Shown: positions 32,119-42,173 of the stretch, piece by piece | Layout: each line of letters opens with the position of its first letter | Numbering within the stretch: the stretch's first letter is position 1 | Origin: Athripsodes cinereus | Lineage: Eukaryota; Arthropoda; Insecta; Trichoptera; Leptoceridae | DNA length: 64,000 bases | Assembly (NCBI GenBank): GCA_947579605.1 | Contig: OX388321.1 | Location: forward strand, 21,257,614 to 21,321,613 | Direction of reading: 5' to 3' | Notes under the pieces: generated by a model | Database searches by the model: none | What the model was told of the DNA's origin: nothing | The model's input: the letters and a program-made list of their open reading frames with translations, nothing else | Position numbers and translations under genes: made by a program

Positions 32119-33156
32119 GCATCAAAACTTCAATAATTTTGAATTATTTTAATGTAGCATTATATCTGGGAATAACAATGCGGTGTAATATTGTGGTTTT
32201 ATTAAGCACAAAATTATTTATACACTGATTTGTAAGTTAGGTTAGTTATGTAGTCTGGTGTTTTTTGTGCAAAAGCACATTTATTGGCAATCATTTCATT
32301 AACATAACATTTCTTGAGTGAAAACTATGTATATAATTACGAGAATATAAGTAGAAATAAATAAATATTACACATTAAATTAAAACAATATGACAAACAA
32401 CAAATAAGTGATGGTACTTACCTACTACTGAATAATTCTATTTTATCCTCAAATCCCCAGGACTTTTAACAACTCAAAAAGATACATAGCTTTGTTTCAA
32501 TGGCACAACACACTAACTTCACGGTAAGGAGAATAATAAATTCACACTTTCTCAATAACAAAAGATTAGAAATCGTTGCAACGCAATATTTTCTTATGAT
32601 CGAACACCTTTTGTTGTTTGTATAGGTACATACCGAAAAATGACAGAAAAAACGGAAACAAAGTAACAGACGTAAGTAAACGGACGTGCCAACGCATTTT
32701 TTACTTTATTGTCTTATATGATAAGATCACTTTTTAAATAAACAGAGTACTACTATTTAAATCCACTAGCGCCATACGGATGTTTAGTTAGCTAAAACGT
32801 TGGTAAAAAGGCCTAATAATTTCAAAATCTATTAGTACACACAAAATATGTTGGTAAGCGCCGAGAAATTTACTGTTACGCATAATTGAATCATTGTTTG
32901 CGTCTTATTATATCAATAGTAAGGCGAGCAAAATAATTTATTGTTATAGATCAATTGAATTTGGAGATGTACCTTTTCTCAGTGTAGAAGGTGAAATTAA
33001 TATAGCATAAGAACTGATATTCCTATAACATCCATGGGTGAGGAAGGGTACAAAACTCTCAATGTATAGGGTAGTGTTTCCAAATTTTTATATCAATATT
33101 CTATAAATTTTCACAAATCGAATATAATTATTGGTCATCCTTATCCCTCATCCCTA

Positions 33157-33576
33157 ATTGGCCACTTGCAGTCGTGGGGGATTTTAATAAAAATGATTGA
33201 ATTCAGTAAATTTGAGGTCGTTAAACACAAATAATATGTCAGTTAAAAATTTTTAAATCTTAATTATGGAGAATTTCCAAAAATAAAACCCAAAATTTTT
33301 GACGTTTGGCAAAACACTCTAAACAGTTGATGACGTCACGGAGTCCCGTGAATCATAGTAACTTTCGTAACCACAGATTATAATCTCATACACACATGGG
33401 ACTCCGTGACGTCACAGAGCCGCCATATCGTTTTTGATCATTCCGAGAAAATCCAATTTATAAAAGCTAATATCTAAGAAAATAGTGCAAGAAAAATTAA
33501 AATATATTGTGGTTGTGTTTCTTTCATACAAATTTACAATTTTATGTAATAAAAAAAAAATCTGCAAGTGGCCCAT
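33157..33576. mobile_element. TA-flanked MITE with inner CRE-like inverted repeat
   Basis: The ends ATTGGCCACTTGCAG and inverted ATGGGCCACTTGCAG are bounded by TA (33155-33156 and 33577-33578). Inside, GATGACGTCACGGAGTCCC (about 33330) faces GGGACTCCGTGACGTCAC (about 33397), an inner inverted repeat containing the palindrome TGACGTCA. No coding sense. Confidence 0.6.
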
Positions 33577-33737
33577 TATCTTATAAGAATAACAGTTTAT
33601 ATAATACGATAATATTTATCGACGGACGATTCTTGGTAAAAGTTTTTTATTACAAGAAACCGAAGCTTAATAAATTATTTAACGGTTACATTGTGAAACA
33701 ATTCGGAAATAAATTATATACAACTAATGTTAAACTT

Positions 33738-33932
33738 AATTTTTTTTTTTTTTTAAAAAAAAAGATAAATCTGGGTTTTTGTTATAAACCCAAATACAAC
33801 CTTATACACCTTTCACAGTAAGCTACTAAAAGCTTGTGTCGTGAAAGGGGAGTTTGCCGGCACCTGGTATCGAATCACGGACCCCATGTTCACAAGGCCG
33901 AGACTCTACCTCCAGGCTACCGACAAACTCTT
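33738..33932 (-). repeat. SINE B, minus strand
   Basis: Contains the whole family in reverse: AAAGATAAATCTGGGTTTTT, CTTATACACCTTTCACAGTA, AAGCTTGTGTCGTGAAAGGG, TGCCGGCACCTGGTATCGAA (B box with one change) and AGGCTACCGACAAACTC. T-rich and A-rich tracts mark its tail. Confidence 0.8.
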
Positions 33933-34020
33933 AATGTCTTTGTTAAATGCGACTACCAATTTGGCGCATTGCTGAAAATCGTGACCTTAAATTAATAATT
34001 AAAGATAAATCAGTACTCAC

Positions 34021-34105
34021 GTCTGACTCGAACCATCGGTCTCTTGAATGCAGTCCTGAGATGTGGTAGGGTCATTACCAGTTCTATGTGTGGCGGGGGC
34101 GGTAA
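34021..34105 (-). CDS. Candidate internal exon of a host gene (85 bp)
   Basis: On the minus strand a T-rich tract, TTTGTTTTTTTTAG, precedes GC-rich sequence beginning TTACCGCCCCCGCCACAC. The island ends CGAGTCAGAC followed by GTGAGTACTG, a good 5' splice signal. Two frames are open across it: phase 0 gives PPPPHIELVMTLPHL then RTAFKRPMVRVR, and the next gives APATHRTGNDPTTSQ then DCIQETDGSSQ. The third frame has a stop. Base composition is far richer than its surroundings. I do not recognise the protein. It could also be unrelated GC-rich sequence with chance splice words. It does not join directly in frame to the other candidate at 56492-56697. Confidence 0.45.
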
Positions 34106-34344
34106 CTAAAAAAAAACAAATAATAGCTCCTTGTTAGAGAGAGGATTAGTTCTGAAATAACCGTGCACATACACATAAAAATTGAGCATTAAAAAGAACA
34201 AGATGGTCCCGAATACTTTAAGTTTGTAATTGACCAATGATAGTTAGGAATTAATACGGTTTAATTTCAAACATGATGAATGGATCATAATATTATAAAA
34301 TTTATGAATTTTCCACTTAAATTTACGTAATTATTATAATTATT

Positions 34345-34460
34345 GTAAAAATGACACCCTGCACTGATACCATAACAGTTTGAGTACAAGGCGATCTCAG
34401 CAGGAAAAAAAAAACAAAACAAAATCCAAAGAAAAGCAAGACAGAGAAACAAAATCAAAA
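34345..34460 (-). repeat. Family D repeat, partial copy
   Basis: ATGACACCCTGCACTGATAC, AAGGCGATCTCAGCAGGAA and AAAGCAAGACAGAGA match the opening of 57010-57262. The rest is missing. ATTATTATAATTATTG precedes it. Orientation follows the family tail. Confidence 0.55.
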
Positions 34461-34464
34461 ATCA

Positions 34465-34515
34465 TTTTTTTTTTTATTTCAATCATATACGGCGTGAGCC
34501 TTTCACATGTTTTTA
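34465..34515 (-). repeat. LINE F 3' end, minus strand
   Basis: In reverse: ACATGTGAAAGGCTCACGCC, GTATATGATTGAAATAAAA. Similar to GTAAAAGGCTTACGCCCTAT at 48443, a short LINE or cDNA end with A-rich tail. Confidence 0.4.
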
Positions 34516-34842
34516 AATTATGACAGATAACAACAACAACAACAACAAAAAACATTCGTACACAGGTACATTACAAATTCATACGTCAAGATCAAAATAA
34601 TAATAATCAATAAAAAAATGTCTATATAATAAGTCAGTTATGGAATGTCAGAATGAAATAGTAATTAAGTTTATAAACCACTGATAACAGCATGTCAAAG
34701 AAAGAAAATTTAAATTTAAATGGGATAAGATAATATTCGATAATGAGCTATCTCATAAGATGAGTTATAGTCTAAAATATAATTCAACATATTAATATAA
34801 TAACAGCGATAATAAGGATTTAAAATGTCAATTGATAAAAAT

Positions 34843-35154
34843 AAATAAATATATTAACAAGACAGTCAGACATTAATCAATATTAACAATAAACAAATCA
34901 ATAAAAACAGAAATCCAATTGTTGTCATTCATCCAACGAACCAATGATTGCCCAATGTCAGTTTACATATTTTGAAAATAATAATTAATTAATTAAATAA
35001 ATAAATATATTAACAAGACAGTCAGACATAAATCAATATTAACAATAAACAAATCAATAAAAATAGAAATCCAATTGTTGTCATTCATCCAACGAACCAA
35101 TGATTGCCCAATGTCAGTTTACATATTTTGAAAATAATAATTAATTAATTAAAT
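34843..35154. repeat. Tandem duplication of a 156 bp unit
   Basis: The segment with TTAACAAGACAGTCAGACAT, CCAATTGTTGTCATTCATCC and AACGAACCAATGATTGCCCA occurs twice, 156 bp apart, with only about two differences (ATTAATC/ATAAATC and AAAAACAG/AAAATAG). A recent duplication. Confidence 0.9.
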
Positions 35155-35513
35155 TGCTGATACAATATAATGTAGTTTATTATATAGTTTTTCAAATAAG
35201 AAATTTGGAATCGTTTAAATTCGGTCAATTTTGAGAGCACAAAATTATTTTCTTGCATTTTTTGTATATACACAATGCTTTAGCATTCAATAATCTATAC
35301 TTGACATAACCTACACCCAGTATAACGTTAAAAAGTAATTTTTTGTCAATAAATGTGCTGTAGCATAAAATAACATTGTTCACAAAATTTGATCCACTTA
35401 CCGTTTTTGATATCGCTGTCATCCAATCCCTTGGATTGCATGGAAAAGAGAAAGATTTCATTAGTGATACAGAAATAGTCATTAAATTATTGATCTGCTA
35501 TTACTATATATAC
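35155..35513. other. No gene recognised
   Basis: The gypsy insertion flank. The minus-strand frame 35225-35482 (85 codons) shows no family features and is probably chance. Confidence 0.4.
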
Positions 35514-35940
35514 TGTGGAGGTGTGATGCCTCCGTAATAGATCTTGTGACTCCTACATGTAGCAACTTATGGAAAGTTCCATAGTATTGTTGCATGTAGG
35601 AAGAATGAGTGAGGAGAGATTGGTTTTGCCAACCAGCGAGCCATTCTCGTTTGGTCGCTCACTCGCGGTGGTTTACTATTTTCGTTGTGTTCTTGTACTC
35701 ACGCGTTCTAATATTTTATTCAACCAATTAATATACTCATTGAATTTGTAATAGTATAGAACTAAAATTAGAGCATTAAATCGTATTGTGAAACATCAAA
35801 CTGGTGGAAAAGCTTTTAATTGTAGCCTACTCATTTTCAGGTGAGAGAAATCTAGTAATTAACTTCCTTCTTAGAACTTGTCTTACACAAGTTCACCATA
35901 TCCTCGCAGTAGGATATAGGTAACACATAAAATCGTTTCA
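35514..35940 (+). repeat. Gypsy 5' LTR
   Basis: Starts TGTGGAGGTGTGATGCCTCC and ends ACATAAAATCGTTTCA. The first 20 bases contain a GGAGG...CCTCC inverted word. The 60-codon open frame inside is identical in both LTRs and is not considered a gene. Confidence 0.95.
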
Positions 35941-35941
35941 G

Positions 35942-35959
35942 TGGTGACCCCGACGTGAT
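35942..35959 (+). other. tRNA-Trp primer-binding site
   Basis: TGGTGACCCCGACGTGAT, one base after the LTR, is the exact complement of ATCACGTCGGGGTCA plus CCA, the 3' end of eukaryotic tRNA-Trp as I know it. It primes minus-strand DNA synthesis. Confidence 0.88.
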
Positions 35960-36060
35960 ACCACGTATCTTGTGACATACAGACGCGAACCGGAAGCGTA
36001 CCTTCCTTGTAAATTATAATTGAAACATTGTTATTGCATATACTGTAAAATTACTACAAA

Positions 36061-36930
36061 ATGCCTAAAGAAGATAACTTGTACATGGAAGACACTTCTG
36101 CAGAAGGTTCTATACCAGAAGAAACACAACCAGAGACGGAGTTATACAAGGTATCTGTCAAACCAACACCGTTCTGGAGAGATAGGTGCAAGCTTTGGAT
36201 ATTTCACTTAGAATCGCAGTTTAAATTAGCTCGTATTAAGGACGACGAAACAAAATACTACATAGTAGTAAGCCAGCTTGACAGAGAAGCCTTAGATGCA
36301 GTATCTGACATCGTTACAGACCCTCCGAGCAAAGATAAATATAGTGTGCTAAAAGAAACATTAATCAAACGTTTCACTGAATCGGAACATGCCAGATTAA
36401 CTAAACTATTGTCTAATTTACAGCTTGGTGACAGAAGTCCTACAACACTGCTGAGACAAATGACAGAGCTAGCTGGCCATAAGCTAGCTGATTCAGACAT
36501 ATTAAAAACTTTGTGGTTACAGCAACTTCCAGGCAATGTGCAGGCAGTATTAGCGGGTTGCGACAACACCTCAGTGCAAAAAATGGCAGAGACGGCGGAC
36601 AAGATAATGGAAGTCTACCAACCGCAAACAGTGATGGCAGTCGACACACGCCAATCAAGACACCAACATGAATCGAAAGACAGCTTGGAAAACATGATCA
36701 CGAAGCTAGTGGAGAAAGTCGAAAAATTAGAGACAGAGGTAAGACATTTCCGTTCACGTTCTCGTTCCAGATCAAACAACAGACCTTTCAGAGGTAGAAA
36801 CAACAGCCAAAGACGACAAAACACTGAAGTAAATGCAGACGGACTGTGCTATTGGCATCAGAGGTTCGGCGACAAGGCATATAAATGCAGGGAGACATGC
36901 GTGAAATACAACAAAACCCAGGAAAACTAA
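36061..36930 (+). CDS. gag: Gypsy Gag
   Basis: A 289-codon frame starting 120 bp after the 5' LTR. Residues about 38-185 form the capsid-like region common in arthropod Ty3/gypsy elements (FWRDRCKLWIFHLESQFKLA, YYIVVSQL, SVLKETLIKRFTESE, LWLQQLPGNVQAVLAG). An arginine/serine-rich patch (RSRSRSRSNNRPFRGRNNSQ, about 233-252) should bind RNA. It ends with a single zinc-binding box, Cys-x2-His-x9-Cys-x3-Cys (CYWHQRFGDKAYKCRETC). That CHCC pattern, not the usual CCHC, is the CsRn1-clade form. The last 46 bases overlap pol in the -1 frame, so pol is presumably made by ribosomal frameshifting. I saw no textbook X-XXY-YYZ heptamer in the overlap. The product forms the cytoplasmic particle. Confidence 0.93.
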   Translation: MPKEDNLYMEDTSAEGSIPEETQPETELYKVSVKPTPFWRDRCKLWIFHLESQFKLARIKDDETKYYIVVSQLDREALDAVSDIVTDPPSKDKYSVLKETLIKRFTESEHARLTKLLSNLQLGDRSPTTLLRQMTELAGHKLADSDILKTLWLQQLPGNVQAVLAGCDNTSVQKMAETADKIMEVYQPQTVMAVDTRQSRHQHESKDSLENMITKLVEKVEKLETEVRHFRSRSRSRSNNRPFRGRNNSQRRQNTEVNADGLCYWHQRFGDKAYKCRETCVKYNKTQEN

Positions 36931-39900
36931 ATGCCCTCCATTGTGACGCAGCGGCGATGGAGAGATCTACAGGTACAAGGCTGCATGTCTACGACAAGGT
37001 AAATCACTTAAATTATTTGATTGACTCCGGAGCAGAAGTATCAGTTATACCAGTTAATAGAAAGTTTGTAAATACAAAAAGCAAAGATCCAACAACATGT
37101 TTATATGGCGCTAATGGCTCAATTATCAATACATTTGGTACCAAAACAATAAATGTCTCATTAAACTTAAGAAGGAATTTTCCTTGGACATTCATTATAG
37201 CGGAAGTAGAGAAACCAATCTTGGGTGCCGACTTCCTAAAACGATATGCTCTTGTTGTAGATTTACACAATAAACAATTAATAGATACTATTACAGGCTT
37301 AAGTAGCACAGGCAGAACTTATAAAATTGGATCAATGTCCATTAGCACAATCGATACAAATAATGAATATCTGTCGTTATTAGAGAAGTATAAAGAAATC
37401 ACCCAACCCATGAAAAGTACCGACCCAATTAAACATAATGTCACTCATCACATTGTCACCTATGGTCCACCTATTAAGAGCAAACCTAGGAGATTAAGTC
37501 CAGAACAGTATGAGGCAGCGCGAAAAGAATTTCAACTCATGTGTGAGCAGGGCATTTGCAGGCCATCAAAAAGTCCTTGGGCTTCCCCGCTTCATATGGT
37601 ACGGAAAGCCGATGGCTCATGGCGTCCCTGTGGAGACTACAGACGTCTCAATGCTGTCACTAAACAAGACGCATACCCTATACCACAATTATCGGATTTC
37701 AGTCATCACTTAGCCAACTCACGAGTCTTTTCCACAATAGATTTAGTTCGGGCTTACAACCAAATACCAGTAGAGCCCGGCGACGTTGAAAAAACGGCGA
37801 TCATTTGCCCTCTGGGACTCTTTGAGTTCACAAAGCTTAGTTTTGGCTTATGTGGAGCCGCACAGAGCTTTCAAAGGATCATTAATGAGATCCTAGGAGA
37901 CCTCCCGTTCACCTTTGCTTACATTGACGACATATTAGTAGCGTCAAGAGACGTTGAGGAACATAAAAATCATCTTATAATACTTTTTGAAAAATTACAG
38001 GAGTATGGTCTGAAACTCAACATGAAGAAGTGTGTCTTTGGGAAACCAGAAGTCAAGTTCCTGGGTTACATGGTGAACAAGGATGGCATCAGACCAATAC
38101 CGGAGAAGGTAGAAACCATAAGAGATTTTCCACTCCCTAGGACAGTCAAAGAGTTACGACGTTACCTAGGTATGTTAAACTTTTATCGAAAATTTTTACC
38201 TAGAGCAGCTGAGATTCAAAAACCATTATTTGAAATCACTGCTTGTCCAAAGAAGGATGACAAAAAACTTATACAATGGACAGAAGCTTCCACAGCTGCA
38301 TTTGAAGCAAGCAAAGAACAATTGGCTAAGACTACATTACTCACCCACCACCATAAGAACGGGAAACTTATCCTTAGAGTGGATGCGAGTGATACCGCCA
38401 TAGGGGGAGTTTTACAACAGATAGTCGAAGAGGATTCCCCAGACGAGTTACCCCTAGCTTTTTTCTCAAGAAAATTATCAAAAACCCAACTTAACTATAG
38501 TACATATGATAGAGAACTTACTGCTATTCATGACAGTTTAAAATATTTCAGGGAGTATATAGAAGGAAGGCCCTTAACTATCTATACTGATCATAAGCCT
38601 ATTACATTCGCTTTCACCAAGAAGGCAGACACTGCTTCACCTAGACAGAGACGTCAATTAGATTTTATTTCTCAATTCACTACGAATATAATACATACGA
38701 AGGGAGAGGATAATGTCGTAGCTGATACACTATCAAGAATCGAGGTAATATACGATAGAGTGAATATAGATTTTAAAGATATAGCAGAAACACAGAAAAC
38801 AGATGAAGAACTTCAGTCATTCAAAAAGAATTCCGGATTAAAACTTTTACAAGCGCCTCATGGCGATGAAGGTGTGTTAATATGGTGCGACCATTCCACA
38901 GGCGTTTGGCGTCCATACATACCGAGTACATGGAGAGAGAAAGTTATACGATCTATCCATGAAATTAGTCATCCAGGAAGCAAAGCTAGCTACAGAATGT
39001 TGAAACAACGCTATGTGTGGCCAGGGATGGAGAAGGACGTCAAGAAGTACGTCCAAAACTGTATATTGTGTCAAAAGACCAAAGTCCACAAGCATACTAA
39101 GTGCCCAGTACAATCCATTCCTATTCCATCAGGCAGGTTTGAACATGTCCACTTGGATATAGTCGGACCCATGGCAGAGAGCCAAGGATATAGATATATA
39201 CTAACCATGATTGACCGTTTCTCACGTTGGACCGAATATGCTCCAATGAGAGACATAACAGCTGAAACAGTCATAAGGGCATTCATGAGACACTGGATAG
39301 CCAGGTTCGGCACACCAGTTCAAGTAACGACTGACAGAGGAAGACAATTTGTCTCACAATTATTCAGCAAATTTACAAGGAACATGGGCATCCATCACAT
39401 CAAGACTTCCAGTTACCATCCTCAAGGAAACGGGTTAATAGAAAGGCATCACAGAATAATGAAAGCAGCTCTGAAAGCAGTCGATACTATTAACTGGAGT
39501 GACGCTTTACCCTACGTAAGTTTAGGATTAAGGGCAAGTTACAGAGAAGAATTGAAGGCATCACCTGCAGAATTAGTTTACGGAACTACGCTGCGGTTAC
39601 CAGGAGGATTCTTCCAAGACAACAAATTAGAAGACCCAGAAGAGCTATTACGACAAATGCACACTGCCATGAAAAAGTTGAGACCTGTACCCACAAAGGT
39701 AAAAACAGACCAGAATGTATTTATACATAAAGATCTAAATGACTGCACACATGTTTTCATAAGGACGGATAAACACAAGAAACCTTTAGATACTCCTTAT
39801 GAAGGTCCGTTCAAGGTCATAAAAAGAGGCACACACGGTTTCACAATTAGTATTAAAGGAGAAGAACAAGTAATCCATTTAAGTAGGTTGAAACCTGCAT

Positions 39901-40091
39901 ATGTAAGTGTTACAGATACGCAGTCAGCATGCACACCCAGAAGTCAGCAGAGTGAAGCTACTACTTCAGGGACTAGGAGTGTCAAGACCAACGATGACAG
40001 GATGCTGACTAATGACACCAAAAAAGACGACGAGCAGCCAACCGGCATGACCACCAGATCAGGACGGAGAGTCACGTTCAGGGAGAGATGA
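36885..40091 (+). CDS. pol: Gypsy Pol polyprotein (protease, RT, RNase H, integrase)
   Basis: 1068 codons without interruption. A TAA directly precedes the ATG, so the gag/pol shift must occur within 36885-36930. Order: retropepsin with LIDSGAEVSVIP (Asp47); RT with ADGSWRPCGDYRRLNAVTK, STIDLVRAYNQIPV (motif A) and YIDDILVAS at 346-354 (motif C); RNase H with DASDTAIGGVLQQ, FFSRKLSKTQLNYSTYDREL and YTDHKP. Integrase has an HHCC-type zinc region (HEISHPGSK...CILCQ), then LDIVGP (Asp near 757), TTDRGRQF (Asp near 816) and NGLIERHHR (Glu near 853), the D,D-E set. It closes with YEGPFKVIKRGTHGFTI and LSRLKPAYV. The tail (about 1010-1068) is hydrophilic. No missing catalytic residue was seen. There is no chromodomain or env. 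Confidence 0.95.
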   Translation: MQGDMREIQQNPGKLNALHCDAAAMERSTGTRLHVYDKVNHLNYLIDSGAEVSVIPVNRKFVNTKSKDPTTCLYGANGSIINTFGTKTINVSLNLRRNFPWTFIIAEVEKPILGADFLKRYALVVDLHNKQLIDTITGLSSTGRTYKIGSMSISTIDTNNEYLSLLEKYKEITQPMKSTDPIKHNVTHHIVTYGPPIKSKPRRLSPEQYEAARKEFQLMCEQGICRPSKSPWASPLHMVRKADGSWRPCGDYRRLNAVTKQDAYPIPQLSDFSHHLANSRVFSTIDLVRAYNQIPVEPGDVEKTAIICPLGLFEFTKLSFGLCGAAQSFQRIINEILGDLPFTFAYIDDILVASRDVEEHKNHLIILFEKLQEYGLKLNMKKCVFGKPEVKFLGYMVNKDGIRPIPEKVETIRDFPLPRTVKELRRYLGMLNFYRKFLPRAAEIQKPLFEITACPKKDDKKLIQWTEASTAAFEASKEQLAKTTLLTHHHKNGKLILRVDASDTAIGGVLQQIVEEDSPDELPLAFFSRKLSKTQLNYSTYDRELTAIHDSLKYFREYIEGRPLTIYTDHKPITFAFTKKADTASPRQRRQLDFISQFTTNIIHTKGEDNVVADTLSRIEVIYDRVNIDFKDIAETQKTDEELQSFKKNSGLKLLQAPHGDEGVLIWCDHSTGVWRPYIPSTWREKVIRSIHEISHPGSKASYRMLKQRYVWPGMEKDVKKYVQNCILCQKTKVHKHTKCPVQSIPIPSGRFEHVHLDIVGPMAESQGYRYILTMIDRFSRWTEYAPMRDITAETVIRAFMRHWIARFGTPVQVTTDRGRQFVSQLFSKFTRNMGIHHIKTSSYHPQGNGLIERHHRIMKAALKAVDTINWSDALPYVSLGLRASYREELKASPAELVYGTTLRLPGGFFQDNKLEDPEELLRQMHTAMKKLRPVPTKVKTDQNVFIHKDLNDCTHVFIRTDKHKKPLDTPYEGPFKVIKRGTHGFTISIKGEEQVIHLSRLKPAYVSVTDTQSACTPRSQQSEATTSGTRSVKTNDDRMLTNDTKKDDEQPTGMTTRSGRRVTFRER

Positions 40092-41213
40092 CACCAGAGA
40101 AAGAAACATCCTATAGAGGATATTCTTAAGTTATGTATATATGTTATTATTTTTATAATTTTTTTTATTTATGCAATCAACCCTTGAATCAGGTATATAT
40201 GTTCATTATGTTCATATTATCTGGTTAGTTTACAATTTATTATTATTTGCTTAGTTTATAATTTTCAAAATATGTAGAAAAAATGTAAGATCACATAATG
40301 CAATTGAATATTTAAGTTTTTTTATATGCTTAGAAAGATTTAATTTGAAAAATCTCATTTTTTTATTATTAAAAAGTTTACTGTACAAACCTAATTTGGA
40401 AAGTCAGTATCACTTAATTATTAAATTATTACACTAAAACTTAAATTGTTATTTTGTAAGTATATCTAGGCAATGCTGTTAATGCCTGGAAGATAGTTAT
40501 ATATGTTATTTGAATATTTTTCTTTATTTATTGTTTTATTTTGGTTATGTGAACACCATTAAGCAAAACACAATTGAGTATAGATATAGCATGTTTTTAA
40601 TTATTATACCTTATTATATTATTTGTGATAGAATATGACTTATGTAAATAAACATACTATCAACAGAAGGAATAGTCTTATAATAAACATTGTTTGTTTT
40701 AAGCTTTGGTAAAGCAATTAAAAAGAAGAAAGTAACTTTCTCAGTAAATTTCAAATGCATCCAATATGGAAAATTGCACAGAAAATAAACTTTTTTAATT
40801 TAATGTGTGAATATGTTTTGGATAAATATAAATGAAAATGAAATTTTTATATAAATGTGAATATGTGAATATATTGTGTATTTAGAGATGTAATATATGG
40901 ACGTCATTGGAATGCACATTATAATCATTAGGATGTATTGGCTGATAAAGATGAGCATAGTGCTAACTTTGATTTTGCTTTCAGGGTTGGAGCAGACAGG
41001 TAACAAGGCGTTGGCACCTCAATTCTCAAACCATTCTCAATCGAATACATCCAGTCATTGATTCAAGATGTACATTTTTATATTATTTTAAAAAATTATT
41101 TTATCAAATTAGCTCTAGTACCCAGTACTGTATTAGTCTTAGTGAAACGAGAGTACAGGACATCACAACACCACATTCAAATTAATTAAAAAGAAAAATG
41201 TGAACATTTTTCT
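40092..41213. other. Gypsy 3' non-coding region
   Basis: About 1.1 kb between the pol stop and the polypurine tract, AT-rich, no envelope-like frame. It may hold RNA packaging or stability signals, none recognisable. Confidence 0.7.
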
Positions 41214-41225
41214 GAAAGGGGGAGA
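41214..41225 (+). other. Gypsy polypurine tract
   Basis: GAAAGGGGGAGA just before the 3' LTR, the usual plus-strand primer site. Confidence 0.8.
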
Positions 41226-41229
41226 TCTA

Positions 41230-41656
41230 TGTGGAGGTGTGATGCCTCCGTAATAGATCTTGTGACTCCTACATGTAGCAACTTATGGAAAGTTCCATAG
41301 TATTGTTGCATGTAGGAAGAATGAGTGAGGAGAGATTGGTTTTGCCAACCAGCGAGCCATTCTCGTTTGGTCGCTCACTCGCGGTGGTTTACTATTTTCG
41401 TTGTGTTCTTGTACTCACGCGTTCTAATATTTTATTCAACCAATTAATATACTCATTGAATTTGTAATAGTATAGAACTAAAATTAGAGCATTAAATCGT
41501 ATTGTGAAACATCAAACTGGTGGAAAAGCTTTTAATTGTAGCCTACTCATTTTCAGGTGAGAGAAATCTAGTAATTAACTTCCTTCTTAGAACTTGTCTT
41601 ACACAAGTTCACCATATCCTCGCAGTAGGATATAGGTAACACATAAAATCGTTTCA
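41230..41656 (+). repeat. Gypsy 3' LTR
   Basis: 427 bp and no difference from the 5' LTR noticed on reading. Followed by the target duplication ATAC. Confidence 0.95.
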
Positions 41657-42173
41657 ATACTATGCTATAAATATACCCTCACGTACCTATGTTTGATAAA
41701 TAAATAAACAATCAATCTTAAATATTTTAAAATTTATTAATTATAAAAAAAAACACCCGTTTGATTTTCATTACATATTTTTTAATACCTACCACCACCC
41801 CATCCTCTTAATCTAATCCCCCACCTTAGTCATTACTCCACCCCCTACCATTAAACATAACATATTCTTTGGTTTGCTGGAAGATATTGCCTCCAGGCAA
41901 TAAGCTTGCCTGGAGGCAACACATGATTTTTTCTGATCAATAATGTGTTATTATTATTTTTCTTATTTTTAATTCAGTCCTCTTGAAAATGTCTATCAGT
42001 GTAGAAGTAAAAGTTCGAGGTTATAAAAAAATTATAGTGAAAATCAGTGTTTTTTTGTATTTAATTACTTTAAAAATTCATAATGAATTTTCACAGTGTG
42101 AACATCAATATATTACAATTGTTGAATCTTAAATAGTACATAATTAATTAATTTTAATATTTGACTTAACATA
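41657..42173. other. Gypsy flank; LINE-type hairpin at 41890-41935
   Basis: Contains TTTGGTTTGCTGGAAGATAT then TTGCCTCCAGGCAA, a 5-base loop and TTGCCTGGAGGCAA, a near-perfect 14 bp stem. 'Ggtttgctggaaga' followed by a hairpin and 'ataag' is a common beginning of LINE 3' UTRs in Lepidoptera (recalled). The related end is on the minus strand at 22588-22690. Otherwise AT-rich. Confidence 0.5.

Larger units (their letters stand above)
25196..32984. mobile_element. TA-flanked MITE interrupted by the BEL/Pao insertion
   Basis: The left end CACTGAGAAAA (25196) and inverted right end CACTGAGAAAA (to 32984) are flanked by TA (25194-25195 and 32985-32986). The outer parts (25196-26007 and 32124-32984) total about 1.67 kb and are non-coding. 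Near the left end four spaced words AACGAATCATTGGTAC, AACGATTCATTAGTAC, ACCAATTCATTGGTAC and AACGAATCGTTGGTAT lie at about 25225-25385, as expected for subterminal binding sites. The BEL/Pao element entered at GCATC. The superfamily is uncertain. Confidence 0.7.
35514..41656 (+). mobile_element. Ty3/gypsy LTR retrotransposon, CsRn1-like, structurally complete
   Basis: Two 427 bp LTRs (35514-35940 and 41230-41656) that I read as identical, TG...CA ends, 4 bp target duplication ATAC (35510-35513 and 41657-41660). A primer site matches tRNA-Trp. gag and pol are both open, and a polypurine tract adjoins the 3' LTR. There is no env. The tRNA-Trp primer together with a Cys-His-Cys-Cys box in Gag are, from the literature as I recall it, distinguishing marks of the CsRn1 clade, which includes Bombyx Kabuki. 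Identical LTRs and unbroken frames make this the youngest and only potentially autonomous element in the window. Confidence 0.95.

Noticed and set aside
35569..35751. 60-codon open frame inside the gypsy LTR, repeated identically at 41285-41467
   Set aside because: It is identical only because the LTRs are identical. It has no family features and LTRs do not normally code.
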